This document shows, one piece after another, positions 1-5,172 of a stretch of DNA of 5,286 bases (its first letter is position 1; each line of letters begins with the position of its first letter). The notes under the pieces are model-generated. The model did no database searches. It saw only the letters and a program-made list of their open reading frames with translations, and was not told where the DNA came from. Both the position numbers and the translations under genes were made by a program. Origin of the DNA: Chitinispirillaceae bacterium (GTDB lineage: Bacteria > Fibrobacterota > Chitinivibrionia > Chitinivibrionales > Chitinispirillaceae); assembly GCA_016926315.1 (NCBI GenBank), contig JAFGOU010000220.1:1-5286 (forward strand), in the 5' to 3' direction.

Positions 1-69
1 AACGCGGCGATATCGGCAATGACGCAATCCGGACGCGCTATCGTTAAAGATCGACGGATCACTATGTAA
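1..69 (+). CDS. possible C-terminal tail of an unidentified gene, cut by the left edge
   Basis: Frame 1 is open from the first base to a TAA at 67-69 and reads 22 codons ending in GRAIVKDRRITM. The start lies outside the window and I recognise no family. The tail stops 12 bases before the tRNA-like segment, so it would be the last gene of an integrated element if that segment is an attachment site. The reverse strand is also open here from a GTG at about 65 out through the left edge, and frame 3 runs 14 codons to a stop at 45-47. Coding in this frame is therefore plausible but not established; a 22-codon opening is expected by chance fairly often. Confidence 0.3.
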   Translation, partial: NAAISAMTQSGRAIVKDRRITM

Positions 70-80
70 CTATTTTGCCA

Positions 81-124
81 CCGTCGGTAGCACTACCATC
101 CCGGTTCAAGTCCGGGCTTCGGCA
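81..124 (+). tRNA. 3' fragment of a tRNA, probably tRNA-Leu; likely attachment-site remnant
   Basis: The segment shows the 3' part of a class II tRNA. CCGTC (81-85) can be the 3' strand of the anticodon stem. GGTAG (86-90) and CTACC (93-97) form a variable arm. CCCGG-TTCAAGT-CCGGG (100-116) is a textbook T arm. CTTCGGC (117-123) is the 3' acceptor strand, with A124 as discriminator; no CCA is encoded. Leu tRNAs commonly have the acceptor strand GCCGAAG and a variable arm of this kind. No GCCGAAG and no D arm occur in the 80 bases upstream, so the tRNA is not intact. GACGG (53-57) could pair with CCGTC, but across 23 bases instead of 7. The best reading is the copy of a tRNA 3' end left by a tyrosine-recombinase integration, with the element to the left. 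A degenerate tRNA pseudogene is the alternative. The identity as Leu is likely but not certain. Confidence 0.6.
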
Positions 125-156
125 TTTTCCTTTTTACCCTCAGAAACCATGGGTTT

Positions 157-183
157 GCAAGGTTTTGGGCGCCTTGCTTGTTT
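157..183 (+). terminator. terminator-like hairpin downstream of the tRNA 3' end
   Basis: GCAAGG (157-162) and CCTTGC (172-177) are perfect inverted repeats around a 9-base loop, followed by TTGTTT (178-183). The six-pair stem and broken T run make a weak intrinsic terminator. It lies 33 bases after the tRNA end, where the terminator of the original tRNA transcript would be expected. Confidence 0.35.
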
Positions 184-293
184 AACACGGTCACCCCTTC
201 AATACAAATTTCTTTTGTCAATTATTTACAAACAAATCGAACATGACGGCGCACGGGGCATCCAATCGGATAATTCCATCTGCCTGACTCGGC

Positions 294-327
294 CCTGAAG
301 GCCCCATATTTCAAATATATTTTCAGG
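294..327. repeat. nested inverted repeat upstream of the sigma gene
   Basis: CCTGAA (294-299) pairs with TTCAGG (322-327). Inside it ATATT (306-310) pairs with AATAT (314-318) around TCA. A GGCC pair (291-294 and 300-303) offers a competing small stem. The T-rich right arm is followed by AGGAGGGC, which resembles a ribosome-binding site but has no start codon at a suitable distance. The structure could be an operator or a leader element; nothing identifies the factor that would bind it. Confidence 0.3.
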
Positions 328-365
328 AGGGCATTTCAACGGACGGCGTTTTTCCACAGCACGGG

Positions 366-412
366 CTGATAAAAAGTAACACTTTTTCACTTATCAGGTG
401 TTTAACTATCAG
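366..412 (+). promoter_or_regulatory. hairpin and repeated TATCAG motif at the sigma gene start
   Basis: CTGATA (366-371) is the exact reverse complement of TATCAG at 392-397. Just inside, AAAAAGT (371-377) pairs with ACTTTTT (381-387) around AAC, giving a long A/T-rich hairpin with a 4-base bulge on the right arm. TATCAG occurs again at 407-412, directly before the ATG at 413, so both copies are followed by a start-like codon (GTG at 398, ATG at 413). The arrangement could be an operator with three half-sites, or an RNA hairpin that controls access to the start. It would put expression of the sigma factor under local control. Confidence 0.4.
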
Positions 413-904
413 ATGGCAATAAATGCAGAGCAGATGTACCGCACCTACGGTCCCATGATCATGAGGCGATGCAGGCAGCTGCTTCGCGACGAGGATACGG
501 CATTGGACGCGCTCCAGGAGGTGTTTGTGCAGTTACTTCTTAAAAAAGATGACCTTACCGCCGCCTACCCGTCGACCCTGCTCTACACGATGGCTACCAA
601 TATCTGCCTCAACATGCTGCGGTCAGGAAAACGGATGGCATTGGCGGGTGACAGCGATGGACTCATTGATAAAACAGCCGCAATCGAGGACGCAGCCGCG
701 GTCCACGAGACCCGTTCTCTGCTCGGCCGTATTTTCGGCCGCGAAAAGGCCTCCTCACGATACATCGCGGTCCTTCATTTTGTTGACGGAATGACCCTTG
801 AAGAGGTGGCGGAGGAGGTCAACATGTCGGTTTCCGGAGTCAGAAAAAGACTCCGCAATCTCCAGGCGCAGGCGAAAAGCCTGAAGGAGCGTGAAAATGA
901 ATAA
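413..904 (+). CDS. ECF-type RNA polymerase sigma factor (sigma-70 family)
   Basis: This protein of 163 residues is predicted to direct RNA polymerase to a small set of promoters. It has the two-domain ECF layout. Region 2 covers roughly residues 5-75, with the polymerase-contact motif DALQEVFVQLL near 32-42 and a -10 recognition helix around MATNICLNMLRSGKR. Region 4 covers roughly 115-150, with a helix-turn-helix over MTLEEVAEEVNMSVSGVRKRL that would read the -35 element. About 30 variable residues link them, and the length is normal for the family. I chose ATG 413 because AGGTG lies 12 bases upstream and the N-terminus then matches the usual short family lead-in. The frame also has an upstream GTG at 398 (168 residues) with no Shine-Dalgarno, and an ATG at 434. 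The 3' end overlaps the next gene, the usual arrangement for a sigma factor with its own anti-sigma. The ECF subgroup cannot be assigned by eye. Confidence 0.88.
   Translation: MAINAEQMYRTYGPMIMRRCRQLLRDEDTALDALQEVFVQLLLKKDDLTAAYPSTLLYTMATNICLNMLRSGKRMALAGDSDGLIDKTAAIEDAAAVHETRSLLGRIFGREKASSRYIAVLHFVDGMTLEEVAEEVNMSVSGVRKRLRNLQAQAKSLKERENE
884..889 (+). promoter_or_regulatory. Shine-Dalgarno that fixes the anti-sigma start at 897
   Basis: AAGGAG lies seven bases before ATG 897 but only one base before the in-frame GTG 891. The ATG is therefore the better start. The site lies inside the sigma gene, so the two genes are probably translationally coupled. Confidence 0.75.
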
Positions 905-1712
905 CAGAGCCACTATATCACGGCTGCTGCTCGAGCGGTATGTTCTTAAGGAACTGCCGCCGGACCGGATGCAGCAGGTACGCGATGCTGTTGAGCGCGA
1001 CCCTGCTCTTCAAAAGCAGGTACAGGAAATCACCGAATCCAATGAGGCGATCCTTAAACAGTATCCGCCCGCAGAAATGGCCAGGGAGATTGAGTCGAAA
1101 AGGCGCGCACAACAGGTCCGGACCGGAGCGGCTGAACGAAAAGAGCGGTTTTCTTTGTTCTGGGTCAAAGGTGCTTTTGCCGCTGCGCTGCTGGCCGTTA
1201 TGGCGATAAGCATCCCGCTGCTTCTTCACAATCAGCAATTAAAAAACAGCGCGCCGGGCGATGTGAGGATCAAAGGGTTGCAGCCGCACCTGACAGTATT
1301 CCGCAAGGTCGATCTCCCTCCCGGTGTCGAAGAGATGAAGAATTACTCGCTGGTGCGGACAGGTGATGTGCTGCAGATAGGCTATGTTTCGGCAGGGGAA
1401 AAATACGGGGTCATCGTTTCGCTCGATGGAAGCGGTTCCGTTACCCTGCATTACCCGGCAGCGGTTTCCGGAAGTTCGAGGCTTACAGGCGATGGGAAAG
1501 AACTTCTTGAGAAGGCTTATGAACTGGACAGCGCTCCCCGTTTTGAACGATTCTTTTTCGTTACTTCGAACGATTCAATAGCGGTCCCACGGGTGCTCGA
1601 TGCCGTAAAAAAACTGGGCCGGCAGCCGGCCGCTGAATCAGAATCCGGGACCCTCGACCTTCCGCGTACCTATACCCAGTATTCCATGGTACTGAAAAAG
1701 GAGCACGTATGA
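897..1712 (+). CDS. membrane anti-sigma-like protein with periplasmic DUF4384-like domain
   Basis: The 271-residue product is probably the regulator of the sigma factor it follows. Residues 1 to about 60 are a charged helical domain reading LLERYVLKELPPDRMQQVRD and then RDPALQKQVQEI. This resembles the N-terminal sigma-binding region of anti-sigma factors of the RskA type. No His-x3-Cys-x2-Cys zinc motif is present and the protein has no cysteine at all. One membrane helix lies near residues 89-110, after a basic stretch, which puts the N-terminus in the cytoplasm and about 160 residues in the periplasm. The outer part reads like a DUF4384 beta domain (GDVLQIGYVSAGEKYGVIVSLDG), a domain often seen with bacterial caspase-like proteins. 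It overlaps the sigma gene by 8 bases and the caspase gene by 4. The membrane topology is clear; the anti-sigma role is inferred from position and the N-terminal resemblance. Confidence 0.78.
   Translation: MNNRATISRLLLERYVLKELPPDRMQQVRDAVERDPALQKQVQEITESNEAILKQYPPAEMAREIESKRRAQQVRTGAAERKERFSLFWVKGAFAAALLAVMAISIPLLLHNQQLKNSAPGDVRIKGLQPHLTVFRKVDLPPGVEEMKNYSLVRTGDVLQIGYVSAGEKYGVIVSLDGSGSVTLHYPAAVSGSSRLTGDGKELLEKAYELDSAPRFERFFFVTSNDSIAVPRVLDAVKKLGRQPAAESESGTLDLPRTYTQYSMVLKKEHV
1698..1703 (+). promoter_or_regulatory. Shine-Dalgarno of the caspase gene
   Basis: AAGGAG stands five bases before ATG 1709, inside the end of the anti-sigma gene. The stop and start overlap as ATGA at 1709-1712, a strong sign of coupled translation. 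Confidence 0.75.
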
Positions 1713-3943
1713 TCAAGATCGCGTTTTTTATTATTGCATTTATCGTCACCGTATCTTCTGCCTATGCGGATCTTACCGCCCCGGCAGCGCCCTTGAAGCG
1801 GTTCGCCATTTCGGTGGGGTCCAATATCGGAGATAACGAACGGGTCCAGCTGAAATATGCGGTACGTGACGCACGCGTCTTTGCCGATGTTTTAACGAAT
1901 CTCGGCGGTGTGGACACGATAAACATGCTGGTCATGGGAAACCCGGATCTGAAACAGCTGAACGCGGGACTCAAACGGCTTGAGCAGATGGTAACGGACG
2001 CGGATGAAGGAAGAAAAGAGGTTGTCATGTACTATTCCGGCCATGCCGACAGCCGGGGGATCCTTCTCGGCAGCGAATGCCTGACCTATAAAGAGCTGAA
2101 AAAGTATATCGCTGACATTCCGGTTGACGTGCGGATTGTAATACTTGACGCATGCGCTTCCGGTGAAGTGACCCGCGAGAAAGGCGGCAGGGAGAGGCCG
2201 CCGTTTCTTTTCGACGCGTCGTCCGCAATGAAAGGCCATGCCTATCTCACCTCCAGCTCGTTCGATGAAGGCTCGCAGGAGTCCGATTCTCTGAAAGGGT
2301 CTCTCTTCACCCATTATCTGGTGTCGGGACTGCGCGGCGGCGCTGATGCCGATACGGACGGCAAGATAACTCTCGATGAGGCATACCAGCATGCGTTTGA
2401 CGGCACGCTCAGGCGGACCCAGGGCACTTTTTACGGGGCCCAGCATCCGGCCTATGATATCCGCCTTAAAGGAAGCGGTGACCTGGTCATGACTGATTTG
2501 CGCATGAGCAGCGCCGGACTCCGCCTTGCGCCTGCCATGACAGGACGGGTCTTTGTCCGGGACCGGAACGGCGTGCTTCTTGTCGAGTTGAACAAAACAG
2601 TTGATAAGACCATGGAGTTGGGACTTGAGCCCGGGACCTATCACGTGACGCTTGAAACGTTTGACAGCGTTTTATCGGCAGACGTGGTGCTTAATGAAAA
2701 GCAGTTCACCGAAGTGCAGATGGACGGGATGCAGAGAATAAAAAGCGAGGTCTTTGCTCTCCGGGGGAATGTTTTGCCTGGGGTGCCTGCAGCAGAGGCC
2801 GGAAGCGCTGAAAAGTACCGTACCGTTGCCCTGGCGGTGTCGTTTATTCCTTCAATTTTCGGAAGCAGGCCGGAACCGACCATTACGAAAGTTTCATTGG
2901 GCATTCTGGCGAGTTCCACTGACAGACTCAACGGCGTCGACCTCTCCAGTATCGCGAGTAATGTGACGGAAGATATGCGGGGAGCGCAGATAGCCGGCGT
3001 ATCGAATACCGTATCAGGGAGAGTGCAGGGTATGCAGATGGCAGGGGTTATTAATATCGCCCGAATGCCTGCGATGGGCAGCCAGATCGCCGGGGTGGCA
3101 AACTATACCCCGGAGATCAACGGAGTGCAGGTTGCCGGAGTAAGCAATCATGTCAACCAGGTACGAACCGGTGTTCAGATCGCCGGTGTTTCAAACAGCG
3201 CGGTGCGGCTTCTCGGGCCTGAAGACGGCACACAGCACATTACCCAGATAGCCGGTGTGGTGAATTACGCCGGGTCGCGTGAGCGTGCTTCAGACGGAAA
3301 AAATGATATGAGAGACAATGAGGCGAATGCTGCTGTGCAGATTGCCGGGGTCGTCAATATCGCTCCGCGGGTGGACGGCGTTCAGATCGGAACCGTTAAC
3401 TACGCCGCGCGTATCACGGGAGTGCAGGTGGGTGTGGTCAATATTTCCGGGGAGAACACCGGTGTGCCGATAGGACTTTTAAATTTTGTCAAGAGTAATC
3501 CGCCTCGGGTCCAGGTATGGACCGACGAATCAGGATATCTAATGACAGGCATCAGGACCGGATCCAGGTATGGCTATTCTTTGCTGGCCCTCGGCGCCCG
3601 GGCGAGTGTTTCGCTCCCGGGATGGACGTTAGGCTGTGGTCTGGGCTTCCGTGTCCCTTTGAGGCGTACGTTTCTAGGTATTGAGACCATGACGATGCAT
3701 CATAACGAAAATACGGCATGGGACAACAATGAGATGGTGCTGGTCAAGACGAGGCTCGTCAGCGGATTCAGGCTGGCACATTACCTGACGGTCTGGGGAG
3801 GGCCGAGCTTCAACATGTACTGGTCGCACGAAAAAACGGACCAGCATGTCGCTTATTGGAAGCCGAAGGAAATACGGCGGGACACTCACTGGTATGGTTT
3901 CTGGCCCGGCTTTGCAATTGGCGTGGAGTTTAAAGGGCCGTAG
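1709..3943 (+). CDS. secreted caspase-like (peptidase C14) protein with surface repeats and barrel-like C-terminus
   Basis: This 744-residue protein begins with a Sec signal peptide: basic MIK, a hydrophobic core, and AYA before D21 as a signal peptidase I site. Residues 30-255 are a caspase-fold cysteine protease. The catalytic His is H112 in YYSGHAD and the catalytic Cys is C149 in VILDACASGE. D147 before the Cys recalls metacaspases, which cut after Arg or Lys. D213-E224 (DADTDGKITLDE) fits the EF-hand pattern at positions 1, 3, 5, 6, 8 and 12 and may bind calcium. Residues 270-345 look like a beta-sandwich. From about 405 to 592 run ten or eleven G-V-Q-I-A-G-V-x-N repeats, resembling the LA_2272-type surface repeats known from Leptospira. 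Residues 600-744 are rich in aromatic and alternating hydrophobic residues and end WPGFAIGVEFKGP, like an outer-membrane barrel. It is the last gene of the sigma operon. Protease and export calls are firm; surface location is inferred. Confidence 0.87.
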   Translation: MIKIAFFIIAFIVTVSSAYADLTAPAAPLKRFAISVGSNIGDNERVQLKYAVRDARVFADVLTNLGGVDTINMLVMGNPDLKQLNAGLKRLEQMVTDADEGRKEVVMYYSGHADSRGILLGSECLTYKELKKYIADIPVDVRIVILDACASGEVTREKGGRERPPFLFDASSAMKGHAYLTSSSFDEGSQESDSLKGSLFTHYLVSGLRGGADADTDGKITLDEAYQHAFDGTLRRTQGTFYGAQHPAYDIRLKGSGDLVMTDLRMSSAGLRLAPAMTGRVFVRDRNGVLLVELNKTVDKTMELGLEPGTYHVTLETFDSVLSADVVLNEKQFTEVQMDGMQRIKSEVFALRGNVLPGVPAAEAGSAEKYRTVALAVSFIPSIFGSRPEPTITKVSLGILASSTDRLNGVDLSSIASNVTEDMRGAQIAGVSNTVSGRVQGMQMAGVINIARMPAMGSQIAGVANYTPEINGVQVAGVSNHVNQVRTGVQIAGVSNSAVRLLGPEDGTQHITQIAGVVNYAGSRERASDGKNDMRDNEANAAVQIAGVVNIAPRVDGVQIGTVNYAARITGVQVGVVNISGENTGVPIGLLNFVKSNPPRVQVWTDESGYLMTGIRTGSRYGYSLLALGARASVSLPGWTLGCGLGFRVPLRRTFLGIETMTMHHNENTAWDNNEMVLVKTRLVSGFRLAHYLTVWGGPSFNMYWSHEKTDQHVAYWKPKEIRRDTHWYGFWPGFAIGVEFKGP
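2981..3484 (+). repeat. ten coding repeats of G-x-Q-I-A-G-V-x-N
   Basis: Inside the caspase gene the conserved Gln (or Pro in the last unit) falls at residues 427, 443, 459, 474, 490, 513, 544, 559, 573 and 587. The usual spacing is 14-16 residues, with longer gaps of 23 and 31 residues after units 5 and 6. A degenerate unit (NGVDLSSIASN, 408-418) precedes the first. The last three units change IAG to I/V-G, and the final one reads GVPIGLLN. At DNA level the copies differ at many third positions, so the array is old and not a recent tandem expansion. A repeated beta-strand solenoid is the likely structure. Confidence 0.85.
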
Positions 3944-3961
3944 GCTTAGAGCCTGATTTTT
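3942..3961 (+). terminator. weak intrinsic terminator overlapping the caspase stop codon
   Basis: AGGCT (3942-3946) and AGCCT (3950-3954) pair around TAG, with a possible T-G pair outside, and are followed by GA and TTTTT (3957-3961). The stem begins in the TAG stop at 3941-3943. The stem is short, so termination may be partial, but the position at the end of the operon fits. Confidence 0.45.
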
Positions 3962-4156
3962 GCCTTGGAAATGATGCGTTTTCAGAGTTTTGTCCTGAGA
4001 ACCATCTGTTTCAAAAATCTTCTGAAATAAGGGATGCCGATACACTGATCATCTCTTAATGATAGTCCCTAAAAAAGACGGATTCATCAATGACTTCTTG
4101 TCAAGTCTAACTAAACACAGCATAGCACGGCAATACCCCTCTATTAAGGTTTACGA
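3962..4156. other. intergenic junction between the sigma operon and the restriction-modification remnant
   Basis: No supported gene lies in these 195 bases. A 36-codon frame from ATG 4059 to TAA 4167-4169 (MIVPKKDGFINDFLSSLTKH...) has protein-like composition but no ribosome-binding site and no recognised family. ATCAT (4048-4052) and ATGAT (4059-4063) form a small inverted repeat inside a wider AGGGA/TCCCT pair (4030-4034 and 4066-4070). The methyltransferase domain expected upstream of the next gene is absent, so a deletion or insertion boundary probably lies here. Confidence 0.4.
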
Positions 4157-5086
4157 TTGCGTTTTTTAACAGTTGTTGGCGGGTGTGAGAATGTTTTCAA
4201 TAAACTTGACCATATCAAAATAAGGTTGGGGGATATAGCGCACATTTTTGTTGGAACTCAGACAAGTGCCGATGACATTTATGTAATTGAAAAGTGTCGT
4301 ATAGATAAAAAGTATGCTATAGGTATATCAAAGGCACTGGATAAAGAAATAAAGGTAGAACTTGATTGCACTGTACCATTTCTGCGTGGCCGAGAGATTC
4401 GTCGTTATGAGCCGCCGTGTGCCGAAGCCCGACTTATCTGCCCGTATAAAATTACTGAAAGTGATTGCTGTTTGTTGTCGCTTTCCGAGATGTCAATATA
4501 TCCCAAAGCATTCGCTTATCTTGAAGAAAATAAAACAGCCTTGATACATAGGGAAAAGGGCAAGTTTAAGTCAACCTGGTATGCATTCGGATATCCTAAA
4601 AGCATGCACTTGTTTCAACAGAGCAAGATAATTGTACCTGATTACAATAACGTTGCTTCTTTTTCATTTGATGAAAACGGACATTTCTATAAAACAGGTT
4701 ATGGCATCATTCTTAAAGACAATTCGCTGGCACCATTTTATGTTCTTGGGCTACTAAACTCACGATTACTATTTACTCGATTATTGTCAATTGGTACTAT
4801 ACTCCGTGGTGGTTATGTCCGTTTTTGGACTCAATTTATTGAACAACTTCCCATTCGTCCAATCGATTTCTCTAGGCCATCCGATAAATCCCTTCACGAT
4901 AAAGTGGTCTCTCTTGTTACCTCAATGCTTGACCTTCATAAAAAGCTCCCTATCGTCCGAACCGACCACGAAAAGACCCTTCTCCAGCGCCAGATAGATT
5001 CCACCGACCGGAAAATCGACGAGCTGGTGTACGAGCTGTACGGGCTGACGGAAGAGGAGATTAAAATCGTCGAGGGGGAGAAATGA
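4157..5086 (+). CDS. orphan C-terminal specificity domain of a TaqI/Eco57I-like restriction-modification enzyme, 5'-truncated
   Basis: The 309-residue frame matches the DNA-target-recognition half of a class of adenine-specific methyltransferases and type IIG enzymes (TaqI-like C-terminal specificity domain). Telling segments are RLGDIAHIFVGTQTSADDIYV near 23-43, VPFLRGREIRRYEP near 73-86, a short WYAFGYPKS segment near 141-149, KIIVPDY near 157-163, LGLLNSRLL near 197-205, and LRGGYVRFWTQFIEQLPI near 216-233. A C-terminal helical tail follows, HEKTLLQRQIDSTDRKIDELV near 271-291 and YELYGLTEEEIKIVEG. The catalytic NPPY methyltransferase domain and any nuclease domain are missing: the frame opens only after a TAA at 4145-4147. 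The start used is TTG 4157, with AAGG seven bases upstream; the next in-frame Met is residue 112. It is most likely a remnant of a longer gene, possibly untranslated. A separately encoded specificity subunit is possible, but no partner gene is next to it. Confidence 0.75.
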   Translation: MRFLTVVGGCENVFNKLDHIKIRLGDIAHIFVGTQTSADDIYVIEKCRIDKKYAIGISKALDKEIKVELDCTVPFLRGREIRRYEPPCAEARLICPYKITESDCCLLSLSEMSIYPKAFAYLEENKTALIHREKGKFKSTWYAFGYPKSMHLFQQSKIIVPDYNNVASFSFDENGHFYKTGYGIILKDNSLAPFYVLGLLNSRLLFTRLLSIGTILRGGYVRFWTQFIEQLPIRPIDFSRPSDKSLHDKVVSLVTSMLDLHKKLPIVRTDHEKTLLQRQIDSTDRKIDELVYELYGLTEEEIKIVEGEK

Positions 5087-5134
5087 AGGCCACAATGGCG
5101 TCAACCTTCTATTCTGAAACGCATATTCCCTTGC

Positions 5135-5147
5135 CGACACCGTGTCG
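5135..5147. repeat. 13-base near-perfect palindrome before the DUF3800 gene
   Basis: CGACAC and GTGTCG flank a single central C. The site lies 26 bases before the DUF3800 start, between it and the specificity gene. No T run follows, so an operator is more likely than a terminator. This could also be chance. Confidence 0.3.
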
Positions 5148-5157
5148 CTCATTGTAA

Positions 5158-5163
5158 AAGGAG
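5158..5163 (+). promoter_or_regulatory. Shine-Dalgarno of the DUF3800 gene
   Basis: AAGGAG stands nine bases before ATG 5173. Another in-frame ATG at 5179 is 15 bases away and less suitable, so 5173 is chosen. Confidence 0.7.
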
Positions 5164-5172
5164 AATTTTACC

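Larger units (their letters stand above)
125..412. other. non-coding region between tRNA fragment and sigma operon
   Basis: I see no convincing gene in these roughly 290 bases. The stretch is richer in A and T than the operon that follows, especially at 200-240 and 304-325, and it holds three inverted repeats listed separately. The promoter of the sigma operon should lie here. No clear -35/-10 pair could be fixed: GATAAT at 269-274 resembles a -10 hexamer but lacks a good -35 partner at 16-18 bases. If the tRNA fragment is an attachment site, this is the chromosome that originally followed the tRNA gene. Confidence 0.5.

Noticed and set aside
49..124. An intact tRNA of normal length ending at 124
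   Set aside because: The 7 bases that would form the 5' acceptor strand do not pair with CTTCGGC for either a class I or a class II length, and no D arm is present.
269..274. GATAAT as the -10 element of the sigma operon promoter
   Set aside because: No acceptable -35 hexamer lies 16-18 bases upstream; ATGACG at 243-248 gives a 20-base spacer.
398..412. GTG 398 as the sigma factor start
   Set aside because: No Shine-Dalgarno precedes it and the codon abuts the hairpin. ATG 413 has AGGTG upstream and a family-like N-terminus. The longer form cannot be fully excluded.
891..896. GTG 891 as the anti-sigma start
   Set aside because: The AAGGAG site would be only one base away, while ATG 897 is at the normal distance of seven.
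1892..2644. A 250-codon open frame on the reverse strand within the caspase gene
   Set aside because: It is antisense to the catalytic caspase domain, whose motifs are unmistakable, and its translation matches no family I know. Long antisense frames are common in GC-rich genes.
2981..3484. A CRISPR array or recent tandem duplication in the repeat region
   Set aside because: The repeats are in-frame protein repeats with diverged codons and no identical DNA units or spacers.
3674..4045. A 123-codon reverse-strand frame crossing the end of the caspase gene
   Set aside because: Most of it is antisense to the barrel-like region, there is no clear ribosome site, and it shows no recognisable domain.
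3944..4058. A gene fragment in the open frame running through 3944-4058 and ending ...EIRDADTLIIS
   Set aside because: It has no start codon, no ribosome site and no recognisable homology, and it overlaps the terminator-like hairpin.
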